NCBI RefSeq assembly: GCF_030445035.2
Contig: NC_080698.1
Location: forward strand, 5,835,501-5,899,500
Length of the DNA: 64,000 nt
Origin: Dasypus novemcinctus
Lineage: Eukaryota > Chordata > Mammalia > Cingulata > Dasypodidae
Direction of reading: 5' to 3'
In this document: positions 1 to 10,700 of the stretch, piece by piece
Position numbering within the stretch: position 1 is the first letter of the stretch
Layout of the letters: every line of letters begins with the position of its first letter
The notes under the pieces: generated by a model
Told to the model about the DNA's origin: nothing
Seen by the model: only the letters and a program-made list of their open reading frames with translations
Databases searched by the model: none
Made by a program: the position numbers and the translations under genes

Positions 1-2539
1 TTTTATTTTCCAGATTATTCTCTATGCAGGAAAATTGGTCTGAAAAGACTGGGCTTTGAGGGTGGGCCGGTGTCACTCTCCTGGCTGAAGCCAGCTCCAC
101 TGCCGCCCGGTGAACTACGAGGACACGCGGGCATCTTGAGTGCTCCAAGGACAAAGTCCCTACTCCTTGCTCTCAGTGAGTCCCCTGCAACGGACAGCGG
201 GGTGGCCCACGCCTGGCCAGGGAGAGCTGGCGACGGGGCCCGGGCACTTAATGGCCATCAGCTCGACGCTGGCGACAGTCGAGGCACAGCTGCTACCCAG
301 AGCCTGTGGGGTCTTCGACCCTATGAACCGAGCAGGCCTCCAGTCAGGCCTCAGGAGGCACGGGCCCTGGAAGCATGTTTTGTTGTGGGGGCTGTAGCAC
401 AGTGAGGGAGTAACAAGCGGAATTCTATCCAAAGGTGATTTTCTAGAAGGTTAAAAAGCCTGGTTGCCGTATCTTAAGAACAGTTGGGAGAAAAGGGGAG
501 AGGAACGTGGAGAGGAGACGAGGACATGGGGGCCAGTGTCCAGTCTTTGCAGGCCTCCAGCGTGGCTGCTCCCTAGCTGGTCTGGCCTTTCAGAGGCAGC
601 CATGGCTCGGCCTGGGGACAGCTCTGCCGCGAGCCGAGTGGGGACGGTGGGCCAGGTGCCTTGAGGGTTTAAGCAAGCGCCTGGAGACCGTCCGGCAGTC
701 AGTGGCAGGGGCGTCCTCCGTCGAGGGCGGGGTGCGCTGGACACCTCTGCCCCCTGCATTTAAAGTCTCACTCGCAGGGGTCTAGACAGGGATTGGCCGC
801 TTGCATTTTTTGAGGCTCAATGGTGAACTTAAAAAAATGGTGAAATGTCATTTTTATGGGATTATAAAAAATTGTGATCTTAAATGTTTATACTTAATGA
901 AATAGCATTTTTTAATTTTTAATTTTTCTCCCCTTCCCTCACCCCCCCACCCCCCCTTTTGTCTGTTCTTCTGTGTCCGCTTGGATTCTTGTCAGTGGCA
1001 CTGGGAATCTGTGTCTCTGTTGCATCATCCTGCTGCATCAGCTCTCCATGTGTGCGGCGCCACTCCTGGGCAGGCTGTGCTTTTTCGCGTGCAGCGGCTC
1101 TCCTTATGGGGTGTGCTCCTTGCGCGTGGGGCTCCCCTACACGGGGGACACCCCTGCGTGGCACGGCACTCCTTGCACGCATCAGCACTGCCCTTGGGCC
1201 AGCTGCACACGGGTCAAGGAGGCCCGGGGTTTGAACCGCGGACCTCCCATGTGGTAGGCGGACGCTCTATCCATTGAGCCAAATCTGCTTCCTAGGGAGC
1301 ACTTGTAACACACAAATGTGATGCAAGACAGGACTTGTTTCTTAGGAGAGCATCCTGAGGGTGCCGTAGGTGCTGGTGACGGGTGTAGGTTTGAAATCGT
1401 GTGATGCACCTGTCCTCTCTCAGAACCGTTGGTGCACCTGTGGGGCCGTGTAGACCCTCTTCAAGTCTACACCTGTGGAGCCTGCTCCCAGGTGCGTGTC
1501 ACACGCGCACAGTGGAGACCTGTGGGGTGGGAACAGATGACCCTGCTCCCTGGGAAGGACGGCCAGAGCCTGCAGAGGCACCCCCCCACCCCCACCCTCT
1601 CACCACCACCCCTTGGCCCTGACCTGCCCCCTCAGCAGCCCGTGTGGGTCTGAGCACAGCCGTCCCCTTACCGGCCTCACTGCTGCTGGAGTCGGCCAGG
1701 GGCTTCGACGGGGCTGCAAGGCCCTTGGCCACCTGGCCCACCTGTCCTCCACCCCCAGAACGGGCCTCTCTCCCCGTCTCCAGGCCTTCGCCCACATGGT
1801 CCCCTCTGCCTGGAGCGCTGTCTCGCCCCATGTCCCTTCCCTGGCTCGGCCCCCGCCCTACAGGCCGAGGGTGCCCTGTGGCCCGTTGTGGTCCCCATCA
1901 GCAGCAGGGGGCCGCCACGGGGAGTGCCAGGGCCCGGCCCAGCCCAGGAGCGTGGTGGGGGGCGGGGGCCCAGCTGGGCACTCAGGGTGCTCGGGGCCGG
2001 GTGTCGGCACCCAGGCCGGGCTCCTCTGGTTCCGTGGGGCCAGCCCCAAGCTGCCCACCCAGTGGGCCCGACCTCTGACTCGCCACGGGGCCTCTCCGGT
2101 CTGTGCTGGGCAGGGCTTCCTGGAGGAAGCGGCCTCCAGCCCCCTCATGCTTGGAAAGCTCACTCCTTCCATTCCTGCCGCTGCAGGCCGAGGCGAGAGA
2201 GCAGGGAAGCAAAGGAGGCGGCCATGGCAAATGGCCAGTGCTTCCCTCTCGCCACCTGCTGCCCTCCCAGAGTCCCCAGAAGCAAGCTGTGCCATCTTCA
2301 GGCCCAACTGCCTCAGCGAGGGCCCCGCTGAGAATGCAAAACCCACTCCCACCTGAGACTATAGGGCCCGGCCAAGCCCTGTGCCCCCCGCCCCAGGCCC
2401 CTGCCCCTGCCCAACCAGCCAAGCCAGGCTCCCGCTCTGGCCTTCAGGACAGCACCGCCCCCCCAAGTCAGATGGGGCGAGGCGGGCCCTGGAAGGCAGG
2501 GGTTCTAAGGCCTGAGTTACATGGTGCCATATTTTCCCT
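1..2539. other. CLEC3B far-upstream sequence, no gene seen
   Basis: Apart from the SINE at 907-1294 this is GC-rich unique-looking sequence without recognisable exons. Overlapping open frames near 1600-2500 follow composition and have no similarity I recognise. I looked for the last exons of EXOSC7, which as I recall lies next to CLEC3B in human, and saw none. Confidence 0.6.
907..1294 (-). repeat. DAS-type tRNA-derived SINE
   Basis: On the - strand the element starts with a tRNA-like head (tttggctcaatggatagagc for box A and a ggttcaaacc-like box B at about 1220-1235) and ends in an A-rich tail at 907-930. The middle shares the ggagccccacgcgcaagg-type body with the other copies here. It is slightly shortened in the tail part. 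It lies upstream of CLEC3B, in opposite orientation. Confidence 0.9.
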
Positions 2540-3210
2540 TTGAACAATCTCAAACTTAAAAGCAGAGTTGCGGCCACAGCACAGAGGCACTAGTGAGTTG
2601 TCCGCCCAATGCCCATCGCCCTCTGGTACTTGTTAGTTTCCCGTGGACAAGGACATCTCCCTGCCATCCACACAAGGACGTGAGCAGGGACACCTCGCTG
2701 CCGGTTGCTCCTTAGACCCTTGGCAGGCTTCTCCAGTTGTCCCAGTAACGTGCTCCAGAGCAAAGGCTCCTGTCCACAATCACGCTTTGCCTTGTTGCGT
2801 CCCCTCGAGCTCCTTCAGGCCGAGCTAGTCTGTCAGTCATGACCTTGGCCTTCTGAAGGTTACTGGTTGGCCATTTTTTTAGGAAACCCCTGAGTTTGGT
2901 ATCTGCCACGTGTCCTCTGGACTAGAGTGGGTTGCTAACCTTGGGGAGGAATCTGCCAGAAGCGTTCTGTGTCCTGACAGGACCAGGTGTGTGACCCCCA
3001 CGAAGGCGACGGCCCCCAGGCTTCTCCCCGGAAGCTGCTCCTGTTTCCCTGTAATAGCATATATTCTGTGGGAGGTAGCTTGGGACAATGTAAGTGCCCC
3101 CGCGACGCTGCGTGTTCACTGACTTCCTTGGGTCTGTCTATTCGTGGTCTCCTTTCTCTATTCTGCGACTGTCACTCTTGATGCTCCGATTGCCCCTGAT
3201 CTGGTCACTG
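2540..3210 (-). repeat. Old L1M(E)-type 3' end
   Basis: The + strand carries the antisense pattern of an L1ME 3' end: catgaccttggccttctgaa, then ggttactggttggccatttt, then tagagtgggttgctaacc. It is strongly diverged. Assigned by remembered similarity only. Confidence 0.55.
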
Positions 3211-3757
3211 CCATGCTGGCCTCTGGTGTCCCACGGAGTTGTCCCCGTCCTTTGAGAACTGCCTTGCTTTCTGGCAAAACGACTTGTCCGGGACCATTTT
3301 CTCCCTTCCCTGCTCAGCCCTGGAGCCAGCATTCCTCCAGGGTGCTGCGGCTCCTTTACTGGAAGCTCGTTCACAGGAGCCAGGGCCTGGGTGCCGGGAG
3401 CCTCGAGGCCTTGGAGGGGTGCCGCGCCAGCCCCCCAGCAGCAGAGCTGGGGACAGATGGTTCCATCGAGGTCCACACTGCACAGCGATGACTCCAGCTT
3501 TAATTCAGCACCACAGGAGTCCCTGCAGTTTCCTCCCTCCCTGTATTTTCATGCCCTTCTCCAACAATGAGAAATTTGATCAACGCCCCTGAATGCAACA
3601 ATCTCCAGCTCCCATCTGTGAGGCCACCCTCTCCCCTGTGTGCACCCTCCTGCACCACCTGGACCCCAACAGCCCATGCAGAGCCTTCCCGCCCCCCGAT
3701 GCCACCTGCCCCCAGCTCCAGGCCGTGCCTCTGGGGACACCCCCACAGGCCTCCCTC

Positions 3758-4064
3758 CTGGGGTCACCCCCCTCCCCTGGGCCCCGTCACCCCCCAGGCC
3801 GCCCTTCTGGTGTCACCCCCCTCCCCTGGGCCCCGTCACCCCCAGGCGCCTTCCTGGTGTCACCCTCCTCCCCTAGGCCCCAACACCCCCCAGGCCACCC
3901 TTCTGGTGTCACCCCCCTTCCCTGGGCCCCAACCCCCCACCAGGCCACTCTCCTAGGGTCACCCCCCTCCCCTGGGCCCTGTCACCCCCCAGGTGCCCTC
4001 CTGGGGTCACCCCCCTCCCCTGGGCCGCAACACCCCCCAGGCGCCCTCCTGGGGTCACCGTGGG
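3758..4064 (+). repeat. Minisatellite, about 49-bp unit, 7 copies
   Basis: The gtcac anchor recurs at 3763, 3812, 3859, 3908, 3958, 4006 and 4054 (spacings 47-50). Each unit reads ggggtcacccccctcccctg and then a ccaggcgccct-like end. Strand asymmetry is strong (C-rich on +). It lies about 570 bases upstream of the CLEC3B start codon. Confidence 0.9.
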
Positions 4065-4399
4065 CCCCCCCCACTGTGGTCACCACCTTTGCTTGCCCAC
4101 CTCGTGGCCTCGGGACAGGATTGCTGAGAAGTGAAGGGCGCCCTCATATCTCTTAACCACAGAGGCGTCAAGGACAGAGAGACAGAGCCACCAGTGGTCC
4201 CAAGAGATGTCCTGAAACACCAGGCCGGGGCCCCAGGTTGTGCCAGCGTCGCTGTTCTGGAGCCGCTGGCATGGGGAGACGGGGGCCGCCCTCGGCTGGG
4301 TGGCATGGGCCCCCACCCCGTGCCACCCAGCCCCCTGTTCCTCAGCTGTAAAGCGGGGAGACGACAGCACCCCCCTGGGTGCAGCTGGGAGGCCTCCGT

Positions 4400-4634
4400 G
4401 AGCCGACGCCCCGGTCACCGCTCGGCACGTGGCAGCTCGGGTGTCCTCAGAAGCCCAGGAAGCGGCGCTGCCGGGCGGGGCTGGGGCGGGCCCTCCGCGC
4501 GGCTCCGGTTTCTCTTGGCACCGCAGCCGAGCCTGGGAGGGTTTCCTGGACAGAGGCCTCGTGGCCGCCGCCTTAAGGCACAGCCCAAGCCCCGCGGCCA
4601 CAGCCTCCGACCAGGCCACCGGGGCAGCAGCAGC
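4400..4634 (+). promoter_or_regulatory. CLEC3B proximal promoter and 5'UTR (approximate)
   Basis: The stretch just upstream of the CLEC3B ATG is GC-rich with scattered CpGs and a gggcggggctggggcggg box near 4475-4490, a plausible Sp1-type site. No clear TATA box is seen; cttaagg near 4572 is the nearest AT-rich motif. The transcription start cannot be fixed from sequence alone. The region is called only from its position relative to a secure start codon. Confidence 0.35.
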
Positions 4635-4743
4635 ATGGAGCTCCGGGGGACCTACCTGCTCGCCGGCCTCTTCTGCCTCCTGACCCAGGTCAGCGTCGAG
4701 ACCCCAGCCCCCAAGGTCAAGAAGACAGCCGCTGCCAAGAAAG
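4635..4743 (+). CDS. CLEC3B: CLEC3B coding exon 1: signal peptide and basic N-terminus
   Basis: The exon begins MELRGTYLLAGLF and ends in KVKKTAAAKK plus one base, followed by the donor gtaagg. The hydrophobic core LLAGLFCLLTQ is a typical signal peptide, with cleavage expected before ETPAPK by analogy with human EPPTQK. The lysine cluster matches the heparin-binding N-terminus of tetranectin. The phase-1 junction joins with exon 2 to give the Asp of KKDVV. Confidence 0.96.
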
Positions 4744-7700
4744 GTAAGGACGTGCCTGGAGCGCGGGGACAAGGGGACAACCCGCGCCCGGCAGCACAGC
4801 GAGAGCCCACCCGGGGGGACACGTCCGGAGCGAGCAGACGCACCGAGGCGGGGGTTAGCGGGGGCCGCGGGAGGGGGCATGGGGAGCTGCTGGTTCACGG
4901 GCACAGAGCTCCTTTTCGGGGTGATGAAAAAGCCTCCGTAGTGGGTGGTGGCGACGGTAGCACAGCCAGGTGAGTGCGATTGCCGCCACCGACGTGTGCC
5001 CTTAATGGTTACAACAGAGCGGTTCTGTGTTGTATACATGTTCCCAGAGTCAACAAGAAATTCTACTGACAGCAAAGCTTTGGACATTGCTTGGTTAAAG
5101 GTTAAATAGATAAGTGCCACAGTAAAAAAAAAATTGTGGGGAGGGAGACAGGACCCCCCCGTCTTCCAGGGGCAGGTCACCCCGCCTCGTCCCCACGCGC
5201 CTTCCCTTTCCTGTGGAGTCCAGAGGGGCCGGGGAGCTTTATAAAGACTTGCCCCGACGCAAGGCAGGAGAATAATCAAAACAAGACAAACGCCCGCCCC
5301 GGGGAACGCGTGCTCCGGGGTGGGGAAACCTTCCAGGCATCGAGACGCCCGTGGCTCAGGGGTCTCAAGGGGGGCCGGGCAGGCCGTGCCTTGTAATCTC
5401 GGTGCCCCGTTTCTCAGTGGTGGAATGGGGATAGTGAGCTTTGCACAAAGGCTTGCCGCGGGGATTAAATGATGTAACTATGTCAGAGTGCCTGGCACAC
5501 TTCCTGGCACCCGGGAGCTGCTTAATGCCCAGAACAAGAAGTGAGCAGTAAACTAGCGGCACAAGGGAGGGCTGAACCCCATGTGTGCAAGAGCCTCGAG
5601 GAGATAAAAACGCTCAAACTGAACTGGTGCGCTGGACGCGGCCCGCGCTCCTGTGGCCTCGGGGGCGTGGGGTGTCCTGGGGTCGCCCTGGCCCTGCCTG
5701 AGCGCCCCGCCTGCGGTGAGGTCACCCGGCTGTGTTGAGACAACACAAGCGAGACGCCATGGCAATGGGCGCCGCTGGGGCCGCGGACGGGAGGCTGCGG
5801 GGGGATTTAGCGCAGAGCCAGGCGCGGGGCCCAGAGCACGAGGGGGGGGCCGGGGGTGCGGGGGCCTCTGTAGATGGGACAGTACATGAAGGTCCAGGAC
5901 GAGGACGCCCCCGAGGCTGCGGCCGAGGACGAGGCTGCGCCGGATGCCAGGGCCCACCCATCTCCAAGGTGCAGCTTCTAAAGCGAATGAAACGAACAGG
6001 TGCTAGGCTGACATTCATCCTGAAAAAGGAATTTATACAAAAACTCATATTTACTTGTATATGTGTAGAATTTTCTGGAAGGTGCACAGGACGTTGTAGC
6101 AGTGATTGCTTCTGGGAAGAAGCACCGGGGGGGGGCTTGGGGCAGTATGCATTGGGAGGGAGACTTTAACTTTGGATCTTTAAAGTGATATACAACCTTC
6201 TACGAAATGTTCATTAAAAGAAGACTCAAAGTCACACGATTGTGTTCCCAAGCGTGAGCCAAATTGGCCACCAAGGGACGTTCTTTCTGAAGGAGACAGT
6301 TTCAAAGGCAAAGAATAGAATTTATGAGTGTGGAAAATGATGGCGTTTCTCAAGTTTATGTTTTTAATCATGTGAAAAATAAAGGCGGTCAGGCCAGATG
6401 CTGCCCTGGGCTGTCTAGCTCTTGTACTTGGACATCGGCCCTGCGTGGTCGCCATGGAGACGCCAGCGGCATCCTGCCTGGCCCGCCCTGGGAAACGCGC
6501 TCAGGCGACAGGCTCAGCCTGGTTTTTCCTCCCACCTGTGCTCACCCGACGGGCCAGCGCTCCGGGTCCCTTCTCCACGGGGGGCCGGCCTGTGTGGAGC
6601 GCACCGGCCACGAAGCACCAGCCTGTTCTCAGCCTCCCCGGGTTAGGTCAAAGCCAGGTGCCTGGGCCCCAGCCCTGGACGTGCCAGCTCAGGGGTGCTG
6701 GGGTGAACCCCAGCTTCTCCCTGATGGAAAGTCATGGGAACAATCTAGATGTAGATGACAAAAGGGGGGGCGGTGGCCACGCCCAGGGGAACCCCGGCGA
6801 ACAAGGCGGTGGGTCTGGCGAGGGAACCCCAGGGTGGGGTGCGCAGGGGGGAAGCTCAGGGTGCTTCTGAAGTAAGGCAGGTGGCGAGGACTGGGGGTGG
6901 GGGGTGCTCCAGGGTACCCCGGCAGGATGGCTCCATGGGGCACAGGCCCGTAGAACGGGGAGCTGGAGGGACCATCCCAGCAACACCCTCCTGGAATCGG
7001 GGACACAGGGTGGCACGAGGGCCTCTTGACTCCTGGCCCCGGGCTGTGGAGACGTCCCCTCTGGGGCTTCCCCCCTCCCCAGCTGGAGCACAACAGCTCT
7101 TAGCATCTCGCTCCCTGGCCAGTTTCTGGGGGACCCCTCGGCACGAGTGACAAAAGGTGCCACCTCTGAGCTGACAGGTCGCAGAGAAGCTTGGGGAGAT
7201 GGCAGGGGCTGCACATGAGACCCTGCCTGCCCCCCAGCCAGGCGCCCTCCTGCAGTGCCCACTTGCTCCACCTCGCCAGTGGCCCGTGCTGGCGCCCGTG
7301 GCCAGATCGCGATGCTGTGGCCCTGCCGAGGCGGAGCCCCGAGGACACGGAGCCCTGCCAGGCCAGCGTGCCAACCCACGCCTTGCCCACCTGGGTGGTG
7401 TTTTCCTCGTGCTTGATAGGTTCCATCGCTCATTCCTGTCCATTACTGCAAATAAGGTTTCCCTTGCAAAGCCCTCTCTCGGGGGGTAAAGGCTCGAGCT
7501 CGCCCCTCACGCACGTGGGCCTTGCGTGGGCACAGCCGAGTGGGCTGCGGAGGCGTCTCCCCGCGCTGCATCCTGAGTGCAGCCTTTCCTGAAGGCCCCG
7601 GGGTCCACACAGCTCTCAGGGGGTCCTGCCTGCCCCTGCCTCACCTCAGGGTCCAGTTGTGCGTCTGCTGGGAGGCTGTGCGGGTGCCCTCGGCGGGTGG

Positions 7701-10700
7701 GCGGGCGCAGGCTCCAGCCAGGTGGCCCGGGCCCCAGGCCAGCTGCCCCTGCATCGGGTCTGGTCTGGCCTCGTCTTCTGGGCCAGGCGCCGCCACTGGG
7801 GTGACGGAAGGGCAGGCAGGGAGGTGCAGGGTCGCCGGCAGGGGCTGCTCCAGGGGGTGAGGGAGCCAGGGCCCTGCCAGCTCCCCTGTCAGAGTCGCAG
7901 GGGGCAGGGGCCCCGGGTGCTGAGTGTGGGGACGTGGAGCGTGTGTCCCGCTCACTGGGCCACCCTGCCCTGCCGGGGGACGGGGACTGGGGGCCCGGGC
8001 TGGCCCAGCTTCCTGCGCTGTTTTCCTTGGGCTCTGGGCTGTGGGAGTCCCCGCCCGCCCACACCTCCCACCCAGCGCCCGCCACCCCCGCCCCTGCCAG
8101 GGCGGCCTGGGTCTCCCTGCGGCCGGGAGCTAGCGAAGGAGGCCCTGGCGGGAGGGGACCACGAGCCCACGGGCCGCACGCGTGGGGACACAGCGGGCGG
8201 GCCGGGACCTCAGGCCCAGGGGCAGTTTCCCTGCACCACCGCCACCATCCTGCTGTGCTCTGACCACCTCCGTCCCCCGACCCTGCCCTAGACGTGGTGA
8301 GCCCGAAGATGTTTGAGGAGCTCAAGAGCCAGCTGGATGGCCTGGCCCAGGAGGTGGCCGTGCTGAAGGAGCAGCAGGCCCTGCAGACGGGTGAGCGCCC
8401 CCGGGGCGGCGAGGGGACAGCAGGCACCCCTGGGCAGGCGGGGCTGGAGGGAGGGCCCTGTGAGGGGAGCACGAGCTTCGGGGAGCCCCTGCCCAGCCTC
8501 CTTCCCCGTGGGGAGACCCTCTGGCCCGCCCAGGTGTGCTCGGTCACTCTCTGCCCACAGCCCGTGGGGTGGGAGTGGGACCGTCACAGGGGGACAGGAG
8601 TCTCTCCACCAAGGATCTGCTCCACCCACCCAACAAGGAGGAGGCCCCGGGGGGCTGGTGAGCAGGGCGCAGGCCACCCTCACCAAGCCCGCAGGGAAGG
8701 CCCCCCACTCCACCCGCCTCTGAGGCCCCGGGGGTCCCGTTAGCTTCACGTCCCCCTTCCCGGATGCTGTCTTAATCCTCCTCATTAAGCAGAGGCAGGA
8801 TTTATCATTCCCATTTTAAAGATGGGGAAACTGAGGCACAGCGAGGCGCTGTAGCTTGCCACGCTGGCTGTAGCGGAGCGGGATTTGACCAGCGCCTGCC
8901 TGGTGCGGGGCTGGGCGTCGGGAGAGCCAGGCTCAGCCCTCCCTGTTTCTCTGTCGGCCCCTGAGCGAGGCCTGGGGCTCACTCCCTCCAGTGGTGGCCA
9001 TGTGCGCGGGGGTCCCCTTGGGATCAGCACCCCCGGGAGGGAAGGGCAGGAGGAAGCCGAGCTGCTCTGTGGTCTCCGTGGAGACCTCAGCTGCTGCCAG
9101 GCTGACCCTTGACAACTGCCCACAGCTGGAGCGACAGGGCTGGGGGCAGGCGCTGGCTGTCCCGGGAAGGGGCCCGGCCTCGGGCCAGGGGGCTCTCTTT
9201 GCCAAGGCCGCCCCTGAAAGGGGCTGACAGCCCCGGGGCCTCAGGAGCGGGCTGGGCAGCGGGTGGCCGTGTCCCGGGCAGGAAGGAAAGGCAGGGGGCG
9301 GTGCAGGCTGGCGCAGGAAGACAGCCTGGCTGAGCGCCGGGAGAGCAGGGCCAGGACTGGGGGCGGAGCCCGTGGGCAAGGCTTCGGGGTTCCCGGGTGC
9401 CGGGGCCCACGGGGCATGGCTGCGAAGTGAACGTGGAGAGGACCGATGGCCGGGCGGGCTGCCCGCCCAGGGGGCACGCGCCCTTGTCCACATTTGTTCA
9501 AGTCGAGCTGCAGAGCCAACCAAGTCAAAACCTGTTCTAGCCTGACTGGCCCAAGTTCGCCTGTCACAGCCTGGAGGCTGGGGTCACAGTCAGCACCGCC
9601 CTCCTCAGAGTCCCACGCCCGAGGCACTGGGCCCACAGTCCGCGGCTCTTGCCAGGCCCATGGCGCCTGTGGGGCCTTCAGGCCAGCGCCGTCCTCCCCC
9701 CACCCCAGCCAGCCCCCGGGAGCAGCGTGGGTGTCTCGGGCAGGGCCTCTGGGTCCCAGTGCCCGTGGGCCCTGGGGAGGCAGCCGGGGGGTGGGCAGTC
9801 AGAGCAGGGGGCTCCGACTGGGCTCCCTGGACGCCAGCTCAGGGATGCAGTCGGGACATTTCCTGGGAGAGCCCTGGGGTCAGCACCCGTGGAAGCTGGA
9901 GTGGGCAGGGGGTTGCTGCAGCGTAGGCCCCACCCCATGGGAGCACTGGCCCTGGGGCCCCGCCTTTCTACCCCACACCCTCGGGCCCTGGATGTGGCCA
10001 CCCTGGAAGGGGCAGCCCCAGGCTGGTGGGCACGTTCACCACAGCAGGGCTGCCCGGGCTGGCAGGGGCACAGCAGGCCTCCCTGGGCTGGCAGGGGCGC
10101 GTCCATCACAGTGGGCCTCCCCGGTCTGGCCCTGGGTTGGTAGGATCACAGCGGGCCTCCCCAGGCTGGTGGAACCACAGCGGGCCTCCCTGGGCTGGCT
10201 CTGCGCCGGTGGAACCACAGCGGGCCTCCCTGGCCTGGCAGGATCACAGTGGGCCTCCCTGGGCTGGCCCTGGGCTGGGGGACCACAGTGGGCCTCCCTG
10301 GGCTGGCCCTGGACTGGGGGACCACAGTGGGCCTCCCGGGCTGGCCCTGGGCTGGGGGACTACAGTGGGCCTCCCTGGTCTGGCCCTGGACTGGGGGATC
10401 ACAGTGGGCCTCCCTGGGCTGGCCCTGGGCTGGTGGGACCACAGCAGGCCTCCCTGGGCTGGCGGGACCACAGCGGGCCTCTCTGGGCTGGCCCTGGGCT
10501 GGCGGGATCACAGTGGGCCTCCCGGGGCTGGCCCTGGGCTGGGGGACCGCAGCGGGCCTCCCGGGCTGGCCCTGGGCCAGTGGGACCACAGCGGGCCTCC
10601 CTGGGCTGGGCCTGGGCTGGCGGGATCACAGTGGGCCCTCCTGGGGCTGGCCCTGGGCCGGTGGGATTACAGCGGGCCCTCCCCGGGCTGGCCCTGGGCC

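Noticed and set aside
1-900. 3' exons of EXOSC7, the neighbour of CLEC3B in human as I recall
   Set aside because: No frame on either strand resembles the EXOSC7 C-terminus as I recall it.
3758-4064. CRISPR-like direct repeats
   Set aside because: Head-to-tail repeats without unique spacers in a mammalian genome; an ordinary minisatellite. The same holds for the arrays at 10035, 24320 and 61612.
4080-5279. 399-codon - strand open frame across CLEC3B exon 1
   Set aside because: Antisense shadow of a GC-rich promoter and exon; no family similarity, and it starts in an intronic region.
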